Assembly: GCA_949987705.1 (NCBI GenBank)
Contig: OX465284.1
Location: 69,549,470 to 69,613,469 of the forward strand
Source: Thereva unica
Taxonomy: Eukaryota > Arthropoda > Insecta > Diptera > Therevidae
Length of the DNA: 64,000 nt
Reading direction: 5' to 3'
Made by a program: the position numbers and the translations under genes. Positions 33,046 through 44,084 of the stretch are shown piece after piece (within the stretch, counting starts at the first letter, position 1; each line of letters begins with the position of its first letter). Under the pieces are notes generated by a model. The model saw only the letters and a program-made list of their open reading frames with translations, had not been told where the DNA came from and did not search any database.

Positions 33046-34480
33046 TAGCCTGGGGCGCCGGGTCGAGGGGCGCGCCTCCCAGTGCTCGGGGCTGCTCCAT
33101 ACATGTGCTGCGACCTCTTAATCTTGTTGTTTTAGTACGATTCCGAGTCTATTTAGAGGTGGTTCAACATGAACGTCGTCTTTTATTGCAGATTAAGGCA
33201 TGGGCGCTCATTTCACTACGCCCCGGCCGCGCTCGCCTCTGCCGAAGACCCATGTTGGCTATATAACAATCAGCTTTATGGCGTATGCAGACCGACTTTG
33301 AACTCCGCTCGAATCACCGGGGTTTTGTTAGTTGTGTGTGGTGCCACTCTGCGGTGAGCCCCCGGACAAGATGTGGAAAGTGGAACGTAATCAGTGCCCT
33401 GTTCCAGCTTGCCTTTACGTTTTACAATTCTGTAGCTGCTGGAGAGTACAAGATGCGCTTAATGAATTGTGTTGCAATTCTGTTACTGCCATGGAAATAT
33501 GCTATAAGGACTTTATTTTATGGCCGCATTTTGTTTGCTTGTTTAACAGCAAATCTGTTAGCGGAGAACACAGAGAGCGAGAGGAATTTTTCACAAAGCG
33601 CTTGTTTTTTATGGTGATTTAGCCAATAAACGTTTACAAAATAGAACGAATGTTGTTTATGTAGATGCAAAATGCTCATAAATAGCGTATGAATTAAATT
33701 AAGTAGAGGGGGAACATAACGCTTCCTTTTGGAGTATCAGTGATTGTGATCTTTTCCCGAGTTACAAGCGAATGATAGTGTGAAGTGAAAATAATAACAA
33801 ATACGAAACTCTAACAAGAAAATTCACAATCTAAAAGTACTACTCTACATCAAAAACTCCCACACATTTCTTTAACAGTGCTAGAAATTATTTTATAAGC
33901 GCGACACCAATGGCAATTAAGTGAATTAAAACACATTATCGACAAATTTATGAAATGATGTCAAAAAAGCTCGTTAAAAGCTTCAGTAATATCAAGAGCT
34001 TTAAAGCTGTTTTTGTTACATGTGACGTCACAAAAGCTCCTAAAATTAAAAAATCATCTTTATATAAAGCGGCGAAAGCCTGTGGCTTTGTGAAGTTTTT
34101 GCAGTAAACTTGATATGTAATTTTCTTCCGTTTCGCATGTTTCACATTTTTTTGTGCCGTTTTACATGTTAAAATTAGAGAACAATAGTAGTATAGCAAT
34201 GCAGGGGTTTTCTTTAAAAGAGCTTGAATGAGGAATTACAAAGCGCTACGATCAAATTACTGAATTCCTTTGAATTTTTCTTAAAGCAGTCGACTACAGT
34301 GCCAGAGGTCCGTGGTTCGAATGGACTACTAGGTCTTTTCCTAACATCTCGCGCACCTATAAAATATTCCTTCATTTTATCTTCGCTCTTTACAGCAATT
34401 TCTTACCCTCTCTTCTTTAATCGCATATACGAATAATAAGCCAGGAAGCTACGCCTTGTTCATTCACAGAAGTTAGCGTT
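33046..34480. other. No gene recognised
   Basis: It includes a GC-rich block to about 33.4 kb, with a segment bounded by an AG acceptor at 33191 and a GTGAGC donor at about 33354, but without a convincing frame. After that it is AT-rich non-coding DNA. A tRNA-like string with a B box (gtggttcgaatgg, about 34311-34323) may be a SINE scrap. Confidence 0.4.
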
Positions 34481-34499
34481 CGATCGCGGTAGTATTGGA

Positions 34500-35890
34500 T
34501 GGGTGATGCTCCAAAATCTTTAAAGCAAAACGATCGAATGTTAAGAAAACAGAAGAGGGAACAACAAAATGCAAGAATTCTGAACGATAGCTTAAATTTA
34601 AGCAACAAAACCATTTGGAATTACTGGCAAATTTAAAACCAGAGCCAGAATGTGCAGAGAAGACAATGGGAGTATTATTAGTAACCTAACAGAAATCCAA
34701 AATAAATGGAAAACTACTTTGAAGATCTGCTTAACTGAAATGCTCGAACATCCACAAGAAGAAAACTATCAGAGGACCATATATAATAATAACCAGCACA
34801 ACCCTGGACTGAACAAACTAAAACAAACAAACCTCCCCTGGTGGAGACGAAACTGCTGCTGAACTACTGAAGTAGTGCGACAACAAAGTCGTAGAATGTC
34901 TACATAGGCTAATATGTAGGATATGGAATGAAGAATCGCTACCAGAAGAGTGGAAGAAAGCACAAGAGTGGCGGCCGACTTTGCTGTAGAAACTGCAGGG
35001 GTATATCACTACTGAGCTCAAATTACAAAGTATTCCGCAATATCCTAAAAGATAGGATAGAACCTATTGCTGAGAAAATACCTGGTGAAAACCAAGCGGG
35101 TGTCCGTAAGAAAATGTCGACAATAGACCAACTATTCTGCCTAAAATAGCTTTTAGATAAGTGCTGGGATAAAAATGTAAACGTATATTAGAACTTTGTA
35201 GGTTTTAAACAGGTGTAGGACTCAATATCCAGGGAAAGACTTATTGACAACCTTATAGGCAGAATCAGTGAGGCTAATAAAAGCATCTATAACAGATACA
35301 GTGGCTCAGGTAAGGGTTCCTCGTCAACTGAAAGCTTTCGCGTTAAACAAGGACTCAAATAGGGAGATGGTCTAGCACGGATGTTATTCAACTTAACCCT
35401 AGAAGCTGTCATCAGAAGAACAGCATTAGACAGGGATGGAACATTAATTAACAAGTCGGTGCAAATATTAGGTTGTGCTGATGATTTGAACATAGTAAGT
35501 AGATCACAAAGGAATGCTAGATAAGCCTAGACAACGCCGCTAAAACAATGGTTTCACAATCAATCAAGACAAAACTAAAGCAATGTTGAAGATTAGATCA
35601 GAAAGGGCAAGCATAAGGACCATCTTAACGATAGAAAGCTCCAATATAGAGGTAGTGAAGAGCTTCAAAAATCTAGAAACAATAGTGTCGTCAACAAATG
35701 AAGAGCTGGAAGAAGTTAATAGCAGAATTCAACAGGGCAATCGAAGTTTCTATTCACTGCGTAAAGTACTTCAAACAAGAGCGCTGCACAAGAAAACTAA
35801 ACTTGAGCTATACAAATTTCTTATAAGGCATGTGGCTTGTTATGGCTCAGAGGTCGTGATGAGCAAACGCAAGAACAAGACAAGACTAAT
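34500..35890 (+). pseudogene. RTE-type non-LTR retrotransposon remnant
   Basis: Plus-strand pieces in order correspond to an RTE-type RT. A linker with 'SDSLNLSNKTIW'-style sequence (34.6 kb) precedes 'NCRGISLLSSNYKVFRNILK' and 'PGENQAGVRKKMSTIDQLF' (34.93-35.15 kb). Then come 'LEAVIRRTALDRDGT', 'ILGCADDLNIVS' (catalytic box C-A-D-D, about 35.46-35.5 kb) and 'NIEVVKSFKNLETIVSS' with 'LYKFLIRHVACYGSE' (35.58-35.85 kb, thumb and C-terminal region). Several frameshifts and stops separate the pieces. A small hAT-like MITE interrupts the 3' part. The enzyme would copy element RNA at chromosomal nicks; this copy is dead. Confidence 0.75.
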
Positions 35891-36031
35891 CTAGTCTTGT
35901 GCTTGCCTTGCTCTTATTCAGTCTGTCTTATTCTTGTTCTTGCAAGCATAACTAAGTCTTGTTCTTGGTCTTGCTAAATGTGCAAGAACAAGACAAGACT
36001 GCAAGAACAAGACCATTTTTGTTCATCACTA
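35854..36031. mobile_element. Diverged copy of the TAGTGATGAGCA MITE
   Basis: The left end, TCGTGATGAGCA, and reverse-complemented right end, TAGTGATGAACA, match the termini of the 47.08 kb MITE. Both elements are filled with CAAGAC/GTCTTG repeats. I see no 8-bp duplication around this copy, so the boundaries are approximate. Confidence 0.6.
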
Positions 36032-36639
36032 GTTTGCGTAGAGCAAATGCCGGAAAATAGAGCAGTGATAAGGGAATCATAATCGATGACAGGACGACCG
36101 AGGAAAAGAAGGTTTGAAACCGTAGAAATAGTCCCTGGACACTTGTTGGGCTTACGGAGGACTCTAGCCAGTGAACTAGAAGGGGAAAATTGAAGGAGGC
36201 CAAGGCTTGATTTGGGCTGTAGTGCTATCGAACTGTACTGACGCTCCAAATTTTTTGTGTTGGAGCCGGAAGTTGTTTCTATCTTCTGTCTACCATATTT
36301 ACAACTGCAACTTACTGTTTAACATTGTACTTTAGATAGAATAATGAATTTCATTGACACGGGCATTGTCCTATCAAGTTTATCAGCAGAGCTTAAACGT
36401 AACTGTAGCTAATGACTTTCCTAGATTTTTATTTCGTTTTTTCTATGTCTCTAGATTTCGTTACTGGCAACAGCGAGAAGCATATTCTATTTGGACATTT
36501 CGATAGGATTGCCCTCCATGAAAACCGAAAATCCATTCGCCTATGTCTTCATGGATTAATAAACTTTGCTATAGTAATATTGTAATATTGGATCTGGGGA
36601 TTTGTTATTTTTTTAGGGATCGTACAGCAACCGAGTCCC

Positions 36640-37460
36640 TTATTGGCATCTCGCAACTGTTCTCCCCACCGATCCTGATTCTGAGTCGATGTCATCCAGT
36701 TTCTCATCCCTAAGCTCTGAGTATCCATGGTTAGATACTTGGATTTAAAGAGCCTTGACAGACTATAGTAAGCTTTGTTGGCTTTTAGCAGTCGTGCACA
36801 TATTTCTGGTTCCTACTATTGACCCAAGGTAGATAAATGATTTTACCACTTCAAACTCGTGTTCCTCTACCTTGATTGTGGAACCAATGTGAGGTGTTCG
36901 TGTAGACGAGGCCACCATGTACGTTGTTTTGTTTTCATTAATGTCCAGTCCCAACTGTTGTTGTTCTTCCAATGATGTCAATGTCGTCTGCATTAGCCAG
37001 TAATTGGGTGGGGGATTGTATCCCTTGATGTCACGCCCGAGTCTCGGATCACTTTCTTCAACGACAGGTTGAAAAGGAGGCAGGAAAGACCGTCCTCTTG
37101 TCGGAGCCCATTATAGATGTTGATTGGTCTGGACAGTGTTCCGGATACCTTTACTTGGCATGGCATGGGATGACATTGGTCATGGTCAACCTACCTACAT
37201 AGTCTTGTCTGCTTGTTTGAGATGCTGAATTCCCTCATGGCTTTAATGGGTGTAATGCAGGCCCTCCATAGGGCCATATAGGCCTTGTTGTTTTACAGCC
37301 GGGTGATAGCTTTCCTAACTTCTTCCAGGCTTGATAGCGGCAGATATTGGTAGAGCCTCCAAATCCTCAGTTAGCTCGCCATTTAGCAATTCATGAAAGT
37401 GCTCTTCCCATCGCTACAAGATACCTTTAGGATCGGAGATCGGATTCCCTTCTCTGTGCA
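36640..37460 (-). pseudogene. Antisense RTE-type non-LTR remnant (family E)
   Basis: Reading the minus strand from about 37.46 kb: 'RWEEHFHELLNGELTEDLEA' (the segment before RT, W.eHF.eLLN), then broken pieces resembling 'R..DGLSCLLFNL' and 'ADDIDIIGR' (catalytic box, about 36.98-37.02 kb). From 36993 a clean frame follows: 'LGLDINENKTTYMVASS' and 'KVEEHEFEVVKSFIYLGSIV', the post-catalytic region typical of RTE elements. The C-terminal tail (36640-36730) is shared with the fragments at 30.94 and 48.3 kb. Frameshifts make it inactive. Confidence 0.75.
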
Positions 37461-37519
37461 ACCTGGTATGAATTGTGTTATACTGGGGACTCTTCGGTAG
37501 AGCTCCAACGCCGAGTGCG

Positions 37520-38065
37520 TCTGTCGCTCTCTTTACTGAGCCCATGATCACTTATTTCAAACCTCCCAAACTAGCATCTCAATGCCTAGGGTTTTTTAGC
37601 ATCATCTACAAATTCCATATCAGGTCTCACCTCGGGTACAACTTATTTAACTGGGCTGGCACTAAAAATCACATTAGCGGAGATGGCATCTTTAGCCTCT
37701 AAATCGAGTCTTTGATGAGCCATTGACAAATTCATACCATACCATATATAGATAGACTGTTCCACCGAAATTATCATTCTCTTGCCTGCACGTCAATATA
37801 TTCCCTGCACCGCCTGACTAACCTTCTGGGCTCACCCTCACACTCTGCATTTTTTTTTTCACGCGTACTACGGTCTAGAAGTTCGGTTATGAACAGAACA
37901 ATTCGGCTGTGTAAAAAATCTCCTACAGTCGGTTTTTCAGATCCAAGGTGCATGGCCATCTGGTCCAAAACCCCCAGAACCCCCCCCCCCCCAACCAATT
38001 CTACTCTCTTCTAGATATTATACCATAACCTGGGCGACATGAAAGGGTGTGCAAAGAGTGGTTCT
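37520..38065 (+). pseudogene. Family B 3'-end remnant upstream of the BEL element
   Basis: 'aagtagcatctcaatgcctagg', 'cacctcgggtacaacttattt' and 'aactgggctggc' parallel the 29.02-29.15 kb family B copy. Later 'ctcttgcctgcacgtcaatata' and 'acatgaaagggtgtgcaaagagtgg' parallel its 3' end. Many indels remove any frame. The BEL insertion lies about 150 bp downstream. Confidence 0.6.
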
Positions 38066-38208
38066 AAACTTTGGCCACAGTATCCTTCGCAACCAGATTG
38101 TCATGAATGTCTTCTTGAAAGTCCTTTCTTGGAAAATTATTAAGTTAGCAATATTTTTTCGGGGTTTTGCATGATGTTTAACGGCAGGGTATGATCCACT
38201 TCACAAAG

Positions 38209-38213
38209 TCCGT
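38209..38213. other. 5-bp target-site duplication TCCGT (left)
   Basis: It is identical to 44085-44089 on the other side of the BEL element. Five bases is within the usual range for BEL/Pao integrases. Confidence 0.9.
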
Positions 38214-38504
38214 TGTTCGAGATAATCAACCCGTTTTGTTAAGTTTGTATTCCTATGTTTACTGGTCAAATTCACTTAGCTATTTTTTGTTATCAATTTA
38301 GCCTTACTTGATTTAATTTTTGTATTCAAGTTAGCTATGAAATTTTTGTTTTAATTTTATTCATTCATTGTCATTCACCTTTTTGGAAAAGATTGAATAA
38401 AGATTCCGATAAAGGGAAATTCTTTCCATCATTTTTTATATTCAAAACTTCAACGTGCTGAAGAAAAGAACATATTGGTCCTTCGAGTAAACAATCCAAT
38501 TCAT
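38214..38504 (+). repeat. BEL 5' LTR (291 bp)
   Basis: It starts TGTTCGAGATAATC and ends CAATCCAATTCA (TG...CA). An AATAAA polyadenylation signal lies at 38397-38402. It is identical to the 3' LTR except for one extra A (four instead of three, about 38340-38343). Near its end, 38477-38488 reads TGGTCCTTCGAG, the same 12 bases that begin the PBS outside the LTR. Confidence 0.95.
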
Positions 38505-38522
38505 GGTCCTTCGAGCCGGATG
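38505..38522 (+). promoter_or_regulatory. Primer binding site, complementary to tRNA-Tyr 3' end
   Basis: TGGTCCTTCGAGCCGGAT begins directly after the LTR with no spacer. It is complementary over 18 bases to the 3' end of insect tRNA-Tyr including CCA, as I recall that tRNA (acceptor 3' strand ...CTCGAAGGA). The host tRNA would prime minus-strand DNA synthesis here. Confidence 0.8.
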
Positions 38523-38605
38523 AAAGGCATATTACTACTTTCAAAATAAAAGACCAGATAAGTATTGAAATCGAGACAAGGAATAATTAAATAATTGTAG
38601 GAAAA

Positions 38606-41600
38606 ATGGCTGAAAGAGCTGTACTCATTCAAAAACGAGGTAGAGTGAAGGCTACTATTACCCGCATAAAAACATTTGCAGAGAAGGCAACAATTAACAA
38701 TAGCATCGAAGAGATTACAGTGCGACTGGACAAATTGAGAGAAACATGGACGGAGTTTTGCGAAATAGAGGATAGTTTGTGTACCATTGAGGGTCAAGTT
38801 TCTGAGATGGAAGAGTTTGAAAACAAATTTTTTGAAGCAATAGCTATGTTGACAAGTGCGTTAAACCTCAAACGACCATCTACATCAGAAGAGAGTCATG
38901 ATCCAAATGCTACACTAACAAATGTCTTACAACAACAACATTTATTCTTTCAAGATTGTCAGAGAGAAAACAATAACGCTACCTCTAAATTACCTCGTCT
39001 AAGTATACCTCCATTTACTGGCGATTATAGGGAATGGTCGTCCTTTCAAAATCTTTTTGAAGCTACGGTGCATACTAGCACATCTCTGTCACCAGCTCAG
39101 AAGCTGCAATATTTGAAAGGGCTTCTAAAGGGCAATGCCGCAAATTTAATTAGACATTTATCTATAACTGATGCTAACTACAACGAGGCTTGGGAGAAAC
39201 TAAAAGCGCGGTTTGACAAAAAGCCCCAAATCGTTACAAGCTTTCTAAGGACATATATTGAACAACCTCAATTAAACCAAGTCAATGTGAAGGCATTAAG
39301 GCAATTGTGTGACGTCAGTGATGAGGTAATCAGGGGTCTGAAGGCGCTAGGTGCAGAAGCGGAAAATAGAGACCCATGGCTTATTCACATTGCCGTTACA
39401 AAATTAGACTCAGATACACGGGATTTATGGATCAAGGAAGTTGCTGCAGTAGACTTTCCAACCTTTGATGTATTTTTTAAGTTTCTTACCAGGAGGTGCG
39501 ATGGTCTCGAAACTTGTGCCACTATTTCAAAGCGCTCAACCCCTCAAGTAAAGTCGCTACATGTCACGCCAGCCAAAACCTTAAACGAAGGTTGTCCGAA
39601 ATGTAAAGCTGACCATTTTCTGTACCAATGTGCTCAGTTTAGAGCTGATCCCGTAAGTATTAGAAGAAACTTTGTACTTACTAATTCTCTATGTTTTAAG
39701 TGCTTGAGCCCCACGCATACAGTGCGTGTTTGCTACTCCAAGGTTCGATGCAAATTTTGTAAAGGTCAACATCATCCATTACTGCACGATTCATCACAAT
39801 CAAACCCAACACAGCACAGAACAGCATCAGCGAGCCCCGAGCCATCACAACAATCAGCTGAACTGTCTTCGCTTAGTACCTTGGTTAAAAAAGAAAGGTC
39901 ATGCTCCTTGTTGCCAACAGCAGAGGTGAATATTCTTGACAGTCAAGGGACTCTTCAGGCCTGCAGGTTACTATTGGACTCTGGTTCACAAATATCACTT
40001 ATCTCTGAAGCTTGTGCTCAACGGTTGTTACTAAAAAGAGATAATGCTCGGCTTCTAATTAACGGGTTGTCAGCCAAAGAAGCTGGAGTTACTAAAGGAA
40101 GGGTCCATCTAAATATATGCTCACGCTGGAACCCTATGTCTAAAATAAACACAGTTGCCTTCGTAATGAAGAAATTAACTTCATTAGTCCCTTCAGAAAA
40201 GATTACCGTTTCTAGAAGTTATATAAACGAATTACCTCTGGCCGATCCGAAGTTTTTTGAACCATCAGAAATAGATGTTATCTTGGGGTCAGATCAAGTT
40301 TTCGAAGTACTTCTTCCAGGCCAAACCCGCGATGAAAATGGTCACATAATTGCACAAGAAACTATCTTTGGTTGGATTATACCAGGCCATGTATCAGAAA
40401 ACTGCAAAATGGCAGTTGCTTGTTTATCTGCTATTGACATCGACAAATCGCTGACTCGTTTCTGGGAGATCGAGGAAGTGGTGACCAACACGAGAAGCCT
40501 TACAAACGAAGAAGCTCAATGTGAAAGACATTTCCAAGCGAACTTTTTTCGTGATTGTTCTGGACGATGCGTAGTTTCCTTACCGTTTAAAGAGGATTCT
40601 CCGGCACTTGGAGAATCTCTACGTAATGCTTTAACCAGACTTTATGCTATGGAACGTCGATTTGCTAAGGACTCATCTTTCAAAGAACAATACCGACAAT
40701 TTATGAAAGAGTATGAGGAACTCGGGCATATGGAAGAAATACCCTCAAACGAAATTAAAATTGAAAATGCAAAAAACTTTTATGTGCCACATCATGCCGT
40801 TTTCAAGAATTCTCCAGTAAGGAAGATACGAGTAGTTTTTGACGGCTCTTGCAACTCATCTGTAGGAATTTCTCTTAATAGCAAGCTAATGGTAGGACCA
40901 ACGATACAAAGTGATTTAACTTCCATCCTTATAAATTTTAGAAAATTTGAGATTGCATTTTCGGCGGACATTGAAAAAATGTACCGTCAGGTATTGATTA
41001 CGCCGACAGACCGGGATTTTCAAAGAATTGTTTGGAGAGATGAAACAACGAACCCAATTAAACACTACAGGCTAACTACCGTCACGTATGGGACAGCTTC
41101 AGCTCCTTTTCTAGCCACAAGAGTTCTGAAGAAGATCAGTGAGGATAACAAAGTCTTGTTTCCGACTGCATCGGCAATTATTGACAAGGATTTCTATGTG
41201 GACGATTTGTTAAGTGGGGCTAGTTGCCTCAGAGACGCATTAGCAATGAAGGCAGACTTAACGGAAATACTGCGAAAAAACGGCTTCAATCTCACAAAAT
41301 GGAGATCCAATTCACCTGAATTCTTAAACTTCAACCGGGCTAACAATGACAAGGACAGTTGTGTTTTAATCGACGACGGTAGTAGCATAGCAAAGGTATT
41401 AGGAATCCAATGGGATCCAGTAAATGATGAATTTTTATTTCAAGTGTCAGAATTCACCAACGACAAGTGCTCTAAAAGAACCATTCTCAGCAATGTTTCC
41501 CGGATTTTCGACCCTTTGGGCTGGTTGACGCCGCTTATAATTGTAGTGAAAGTAATGCTACAACATTTATGGTTAGCTAAACTTAATTGGGACGAGATTG

Positions 41601-43765
41601 TGCCTGCAGACATATTACAGAAATGGAACCATTTCAAGGACGAAATAACTACTGTGCAAAATATACGCATTCCTCGTCAAATTTTGGTTAATGCGAGCAA
41701 CATTGAAATACATGGATTCTCAGATGCCTCAGAGAATGCTTATGCTGCTGTTCTATATTGTCGAAGCATTGACCATGAAGGAAGAATTACTGTCAGGATT
41801 ATCGCATCTAAGAGCAAAGTGGCGCCTCTCAAACAAATATCAATTCCAAGATTAGAATTGTGTGGAGCACTTTTGCTAGCAAGACTTACAAGAAAAGTTC
41901 TTCAAGCACTCTCTCTTACCAATGTAAAAATCTATGCCTGGACTGATTCTTCTATAGTTCTTGCCTGGCTGTCTAAGGCTCCACGCAGTTTCAAAACTTT
42001 TGTCGCAAATCGAACCTCAGAAATAATGGAACTATTACCTACCACTATTTGGCGGCATGTATCTTCATCTGACAATCCAGCAGATATAGCTTCGCGCGGA
42101 ATTTCACCAAGGACATTAGTCGGATTGGACATCTGGTGGCAGGGACCACATTGGCTGTCTGAAGAGCCAGTAAATTGGCCAGATACTAAGCTCAAGGCCT
42201 CAATCAGAGAAATTAAGAAGGAAGCAAAAAAACAATCTTTATTAGCTTGCTTAAATAATGTGAAGGATGATCTTCTCACATCACTTACAAGCCGAATTTC
42301 ATCATTTTCTCGTCTGGTACGAATAATGGCACACTGTCGGCGTTTTTATGAGAACTGCAACGTACCCAAGGAAAATCGTATGATTAATGCTCTGTCAGCA
42401 AGCGATATCATCAGCGCAACAAGGACTTGTTTAAAACTAGTTCAAAAATCAGCCTTTTCCACAGAAATCTCATCTCTGAAATCAAAGGGTACACTTTCCA
42501 GTAAAGGTCCATTGACAGGTCTTCACCCATTTATTGACGATAACAATTTACTTCGTGTTGGCGGACGTTTAGAGAATTCCGGCTTGTACTTCAAAGCAAG
42601 ACATCCAATCATACTGCCAAAGAGTCATCCTCTAACTTTAATGTTGGTGTATGAAATGCATCGAATACATCTTCATCCAGGAATGGCTTTACTTCTTAGC
42701 TTAATTCGTCAAAGATATTGGATCATTGGAGCTCGCAGTCTAGTGAAGAAGGTCTGTTACGAATGCATCACATGCTGTCGATATAGAGCAGCCAAAACAT
42801 CGCAACTTATGGGCAATCTTCCAACAGCAAGAGTTACCGTGTCTCGTCCTTTTTTTAAAGTAGGTATCGATTATGCAGGACCAGTGAAGCTCGTCTCACG
42901 TATCAGTCGTGGTGTTCGGCCCTTCAAAGGATATATAGCGTTGTTTGTGTGCTTTGCAACCAAAGCAATCCATCTAGAACTGGTTTCTAGTTTGAATGCA
43001 GACGCCTTTGTAGCAGCGCTGCGACGATTCTCCGCCAGACGCGGTATACCAACCCATATATTTTGCGACAATGGTACGAACTTTGTTGGTGGTAGAAGAC
43101 ATTTGAAAGAACTGCATGAAATCGCTACTGCTAATGCGCTGAACTCAATCACTAATCACTATCTTTCGCAGAATCAAATAATTTGGAAATTTATTCCTCC
43201 TGGAGCTCCACATTTTGGAGGCCTTTGGGAGGCCGGAATAAAATCTATAAAATGGCATCTTCGACGTGCCATAGGAGAAACCTCACTTACTTTTGAAGAA
43301 ATGACTACTATCCTCTGTCAAATTGAATCACTTCTTAATTCGCGTCCTTATGGTGCACTCTCTAGTGATCCAAATGACTTAGAGCCACTAACACCAGGCC
43401 ATTTTTTAATAGGAGAACCACCAACAACTCTTCCCGAAACGGAGTTAAGTGAACTCAAAATTACTCGCTTAGGAAGGTGGAAACATCTTCAGGCTATGAT
43501 GCAGAGCTTTTGGCGGAGATGGAGACATGAGTACATTGCAGGACTACAAGAACGGCCCAAGTGGAAAACATCAAAACCAAATCTACATACTGGAGATTTA
43601 GTGCTCATCAAAGAAGAAAATCTGCCCCCAGCGAAGTGGTTGATGGGCCGTATATTAACCTGTCATCCTGGAGCAGATAATTTAGTACGTGTTATTACCA
43701 TTAAGACACAGAAGGGAATCTTAGACCGTAGCGTTAACAAAGTCATCAAGCTGCCTATTTGTTAA
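38606..43765 (+). CDS. BEL/Pao Gag-Pol polyprotein (1719 aa)
   Basis: A single frame encodes capsid, protease, reverse transcriptase, RNase H and integrase. It starts at the first ATG, about 100 bp past the LTR. Gag: a conserved BEL-type region from about residue 136 ('PFTGDYREW'), a Cys-rich start at C330, a CCHC knuckle C363-C366-H371-C376 and a C2H2-like C382-C385-H389-H394. Protease: DSGS at 458-461. RT: 'VFDGS' with D746, 'FSADIEKMYRQ' with D788, YVDD at 864-867. RNase H: D1040, E1084, D1114 and 'DNPAD' near 1156-1160. Integrase: an HHCC region with H1355 and C1384/C1387/C1390, then D1422, D1488 and E1542 as the catalytic triad, followed by a C-terminal domain to the end. All expected catalytic residues are present. 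Cytoplasmic capsids would reverse-transcribe the RNA and the integrase would insert the DNA. No env frame follows. Confidence 0.95.
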   Translation: MAERAVLIQKRGRVKATITRIKTFAEKATINNSIEEITVRLDKLRETWTEFCEIEDSLCTIEGQVSEMEEFENKFFEAIAMLTSALNLKRPSTSEESHDPNATLTNVLQQQHLFFQDCQRENNNATSKLPRLSIPPFTGDYREWSSFQNLFEATVHTSTSLSPAQKLQYLKGLLKGNAANLIRHLSITDANYNEAWEKLKARFDKKPQIVTSFLRTYIEQPQLNQVNVKALRQLCDVSDEVIRGLKALGAEAENRDPWLIHIAVTKLDSDTRDLWIKEVAAVDFPTFDVFFKFLTRRCDGLETCATISKRSTPQVKSLHVTPAKTLNEGCPKCKADHFLYQCAQFRADPVSIRRNFVLTNSLCFKCLSPTHTVRVCYSKVRCKFCKGQHHPLLHDSSQSNPTQHRTASASPEPSQQSAELSSLSTLVKKERSCSLLPTAEVNILDSQGTLQACRLLLDSGSQISLISEACAQRLLLKRDNARLLINGLSAKEAGVTKGRVHLNICSRWNPMSKINTVAFVMKKLTSLVPSEKITVSRSYINELPLADPKFFEPSEIDVILGSDQVFEVLLPGQTRDENGHIIAQETIFGWIIPGHVSENCKMAVACLSAIDIDKSLTRFWEIEEVVTNTRSLTNEEAQCERHFQANFFRDCSGRCVVSLPFKEDSPALGESLRNALTRLYAMERRFAKDSSFKEQYRQFMKEYEELGHMEEIPSNEIKIENAKNFYVPHHAVFKNSPVRKIRVVFDGSCNSSVGISLNSKLMVGPTIQSDLTSILINFRKFEIAFSADIEKMYRQVLITPTDRDFQRIVWRDETTNPIKHYRLTTVTYGTASAPFLATRVLKKISEDNKVLFPTASAIIDKDFYVDDLLSGASCLRDALAMKADLTEILRKNGFNLTKWRSNSPEFLNFNRANNDKDSCVLIDDGSSIAKVLGIQWDPVNDEFLFQVSEFTNDKCSKRTILSNVSRIFDPLGWLTPLIIVVKVMLQHLWLAKLNWDEIVPADILQKWNHFKDEITTVQNIRIPRQILVNASNIEIHGFSDASENAYAAVLYCRSIDHEGRITVRIIASKSKVAPLKQISIPRLELCGALLLARLTRKVLQALSLTNVKIYAWTDSSIVLAWLSKAPRSFKTFVANRTSEIMELLPTTIWRHVSSSDNPADIASRGISPRTLVGLDIWWQGPHWLSEEPVNWPDTKLKASIREIKKEAKKQSLLACLNNVKDDLLTSLTSRISSFSRLVRIMAHCRRFYENCNVPKENRMINALSASDIISATRTCLKLVQKSAFSTEISSLKSKGTLSSKGPLTGLHPFIDDNNLLRVGGRLENSGLYFKARHPIILPKSHPLTLMLVYEMHRIHLHPGMALLLSLIRQRYWIIGARSLVKKVCYECITCCRYRAAKTSQLMGNLPTARVTVSRPFFKVGIDYAGPVKLVSRISRGVRPFKGYIALFVCFATKAIHLELVSSLNADAFVAALRRFSARRGIPTHIFCDNGTNFVGGRRHLKELHEIATANALNSITNHYLSQNQIIWKFIPPGAPHFGGLWEAGIKSIKWHLRRAIGETSLTFEEMTTILCQIESLLNSRPYGALSSDPNDLEPLTPGHFLIGEPPTTLPETELSELKITRLGRWKHLQAMMQSFWRRWRHEYIAGLQERPKWKTSKPNLHTGDLVLIKEENLPPAKWLMGRILTCHPGADNLVRVITIKTQKGILDRSVNKVIKLPIC

Positions 43766-43782
43766 GAAGCTGGGTTCTTAAC

Positions 43783-43794
43783 GGGAGGCGGAAA
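43783..43794 (+). promoter_or_regulatory. Polypurine tract
   Basis: GGGAGGCGGAAA, with a single C interruption, sits immediately before the 3' LTR. It is the expected RNase H-resistant primer for plus-strand synthesis. It starts 17 bases after the Gag-Pol stop codon. Confidence 0.85.
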
Positions 43795-44084
43795 TGTTCG
43801 AGATAATCAACCCGTTTTGTTAAGTTTGTATTCCTATGTTTACTGGTCAAATTCACTTAGCTATTTTTTGTTATCAATTTAGCCTTACTTGATTTAATTT
43901 TTGTATTCAAGTTAGCTATGAAATTTTTGTTTTAATTTTATTCATTCATTGTCATTCACCTTTTTGGAAAAGATTGAATAAAGATTCCGATAAAGGGAAA
44001 TTCTTTCCATCATTTTTTATATTCAAAACTTCAACGTGCTGAAGAAAAGAACATATTGGTCCTTCGAGTAAACAATCCAATTCA
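43795..44084 (+). repeat. BEL 3' LTR (290 bp)
   Basis: Same sequence as the 5' LTR minus one A; ends CAATCCAATTCA. It also carries the internal TGGTCCTTCGAG at 44057-44068 and AATAAA near 43977-43982. Confidence 0.95.

Larger units (their letters stand above)
38214..44084 (+). mobile_element. Complete BEL/Pao LTR retrotransposon (5.87 kb)
   Basis: All structural parts are present in order: 5' LTR, PBS directly abutting it, one Gag-Pol frame, polypurine tract, 3' LTR, and TCCGT duplicated on both sides. The two LTRs differ only by one A in an A-run, and the 1719-codon frame has no stop or frameshift, so the insertion is recent and may still be competent. There is no envelope-like frame. Protease-RT-RNase H-integrase order and a YVDD catalytic box place it in BEL/Pao. 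It inserted just downstream of a decayed family B fragment. Confidence 0.95.

Noticed and set aside
33192..33354. Plus-strand exon bounded by TTTTATTGCAG and GTGAGC
   Set aside because: Splice-like strings only; the frame is undistinguished and overlaps other frames. It could be a 5' UTR exon, but nothing supports that.
38606..43765. Envelope-like frame or errantivirus-type retrovirus
   Set aside because: The Gag-Pol stop is followed after 17 bases by the polypurine tract, leaving no room for a third ORF.
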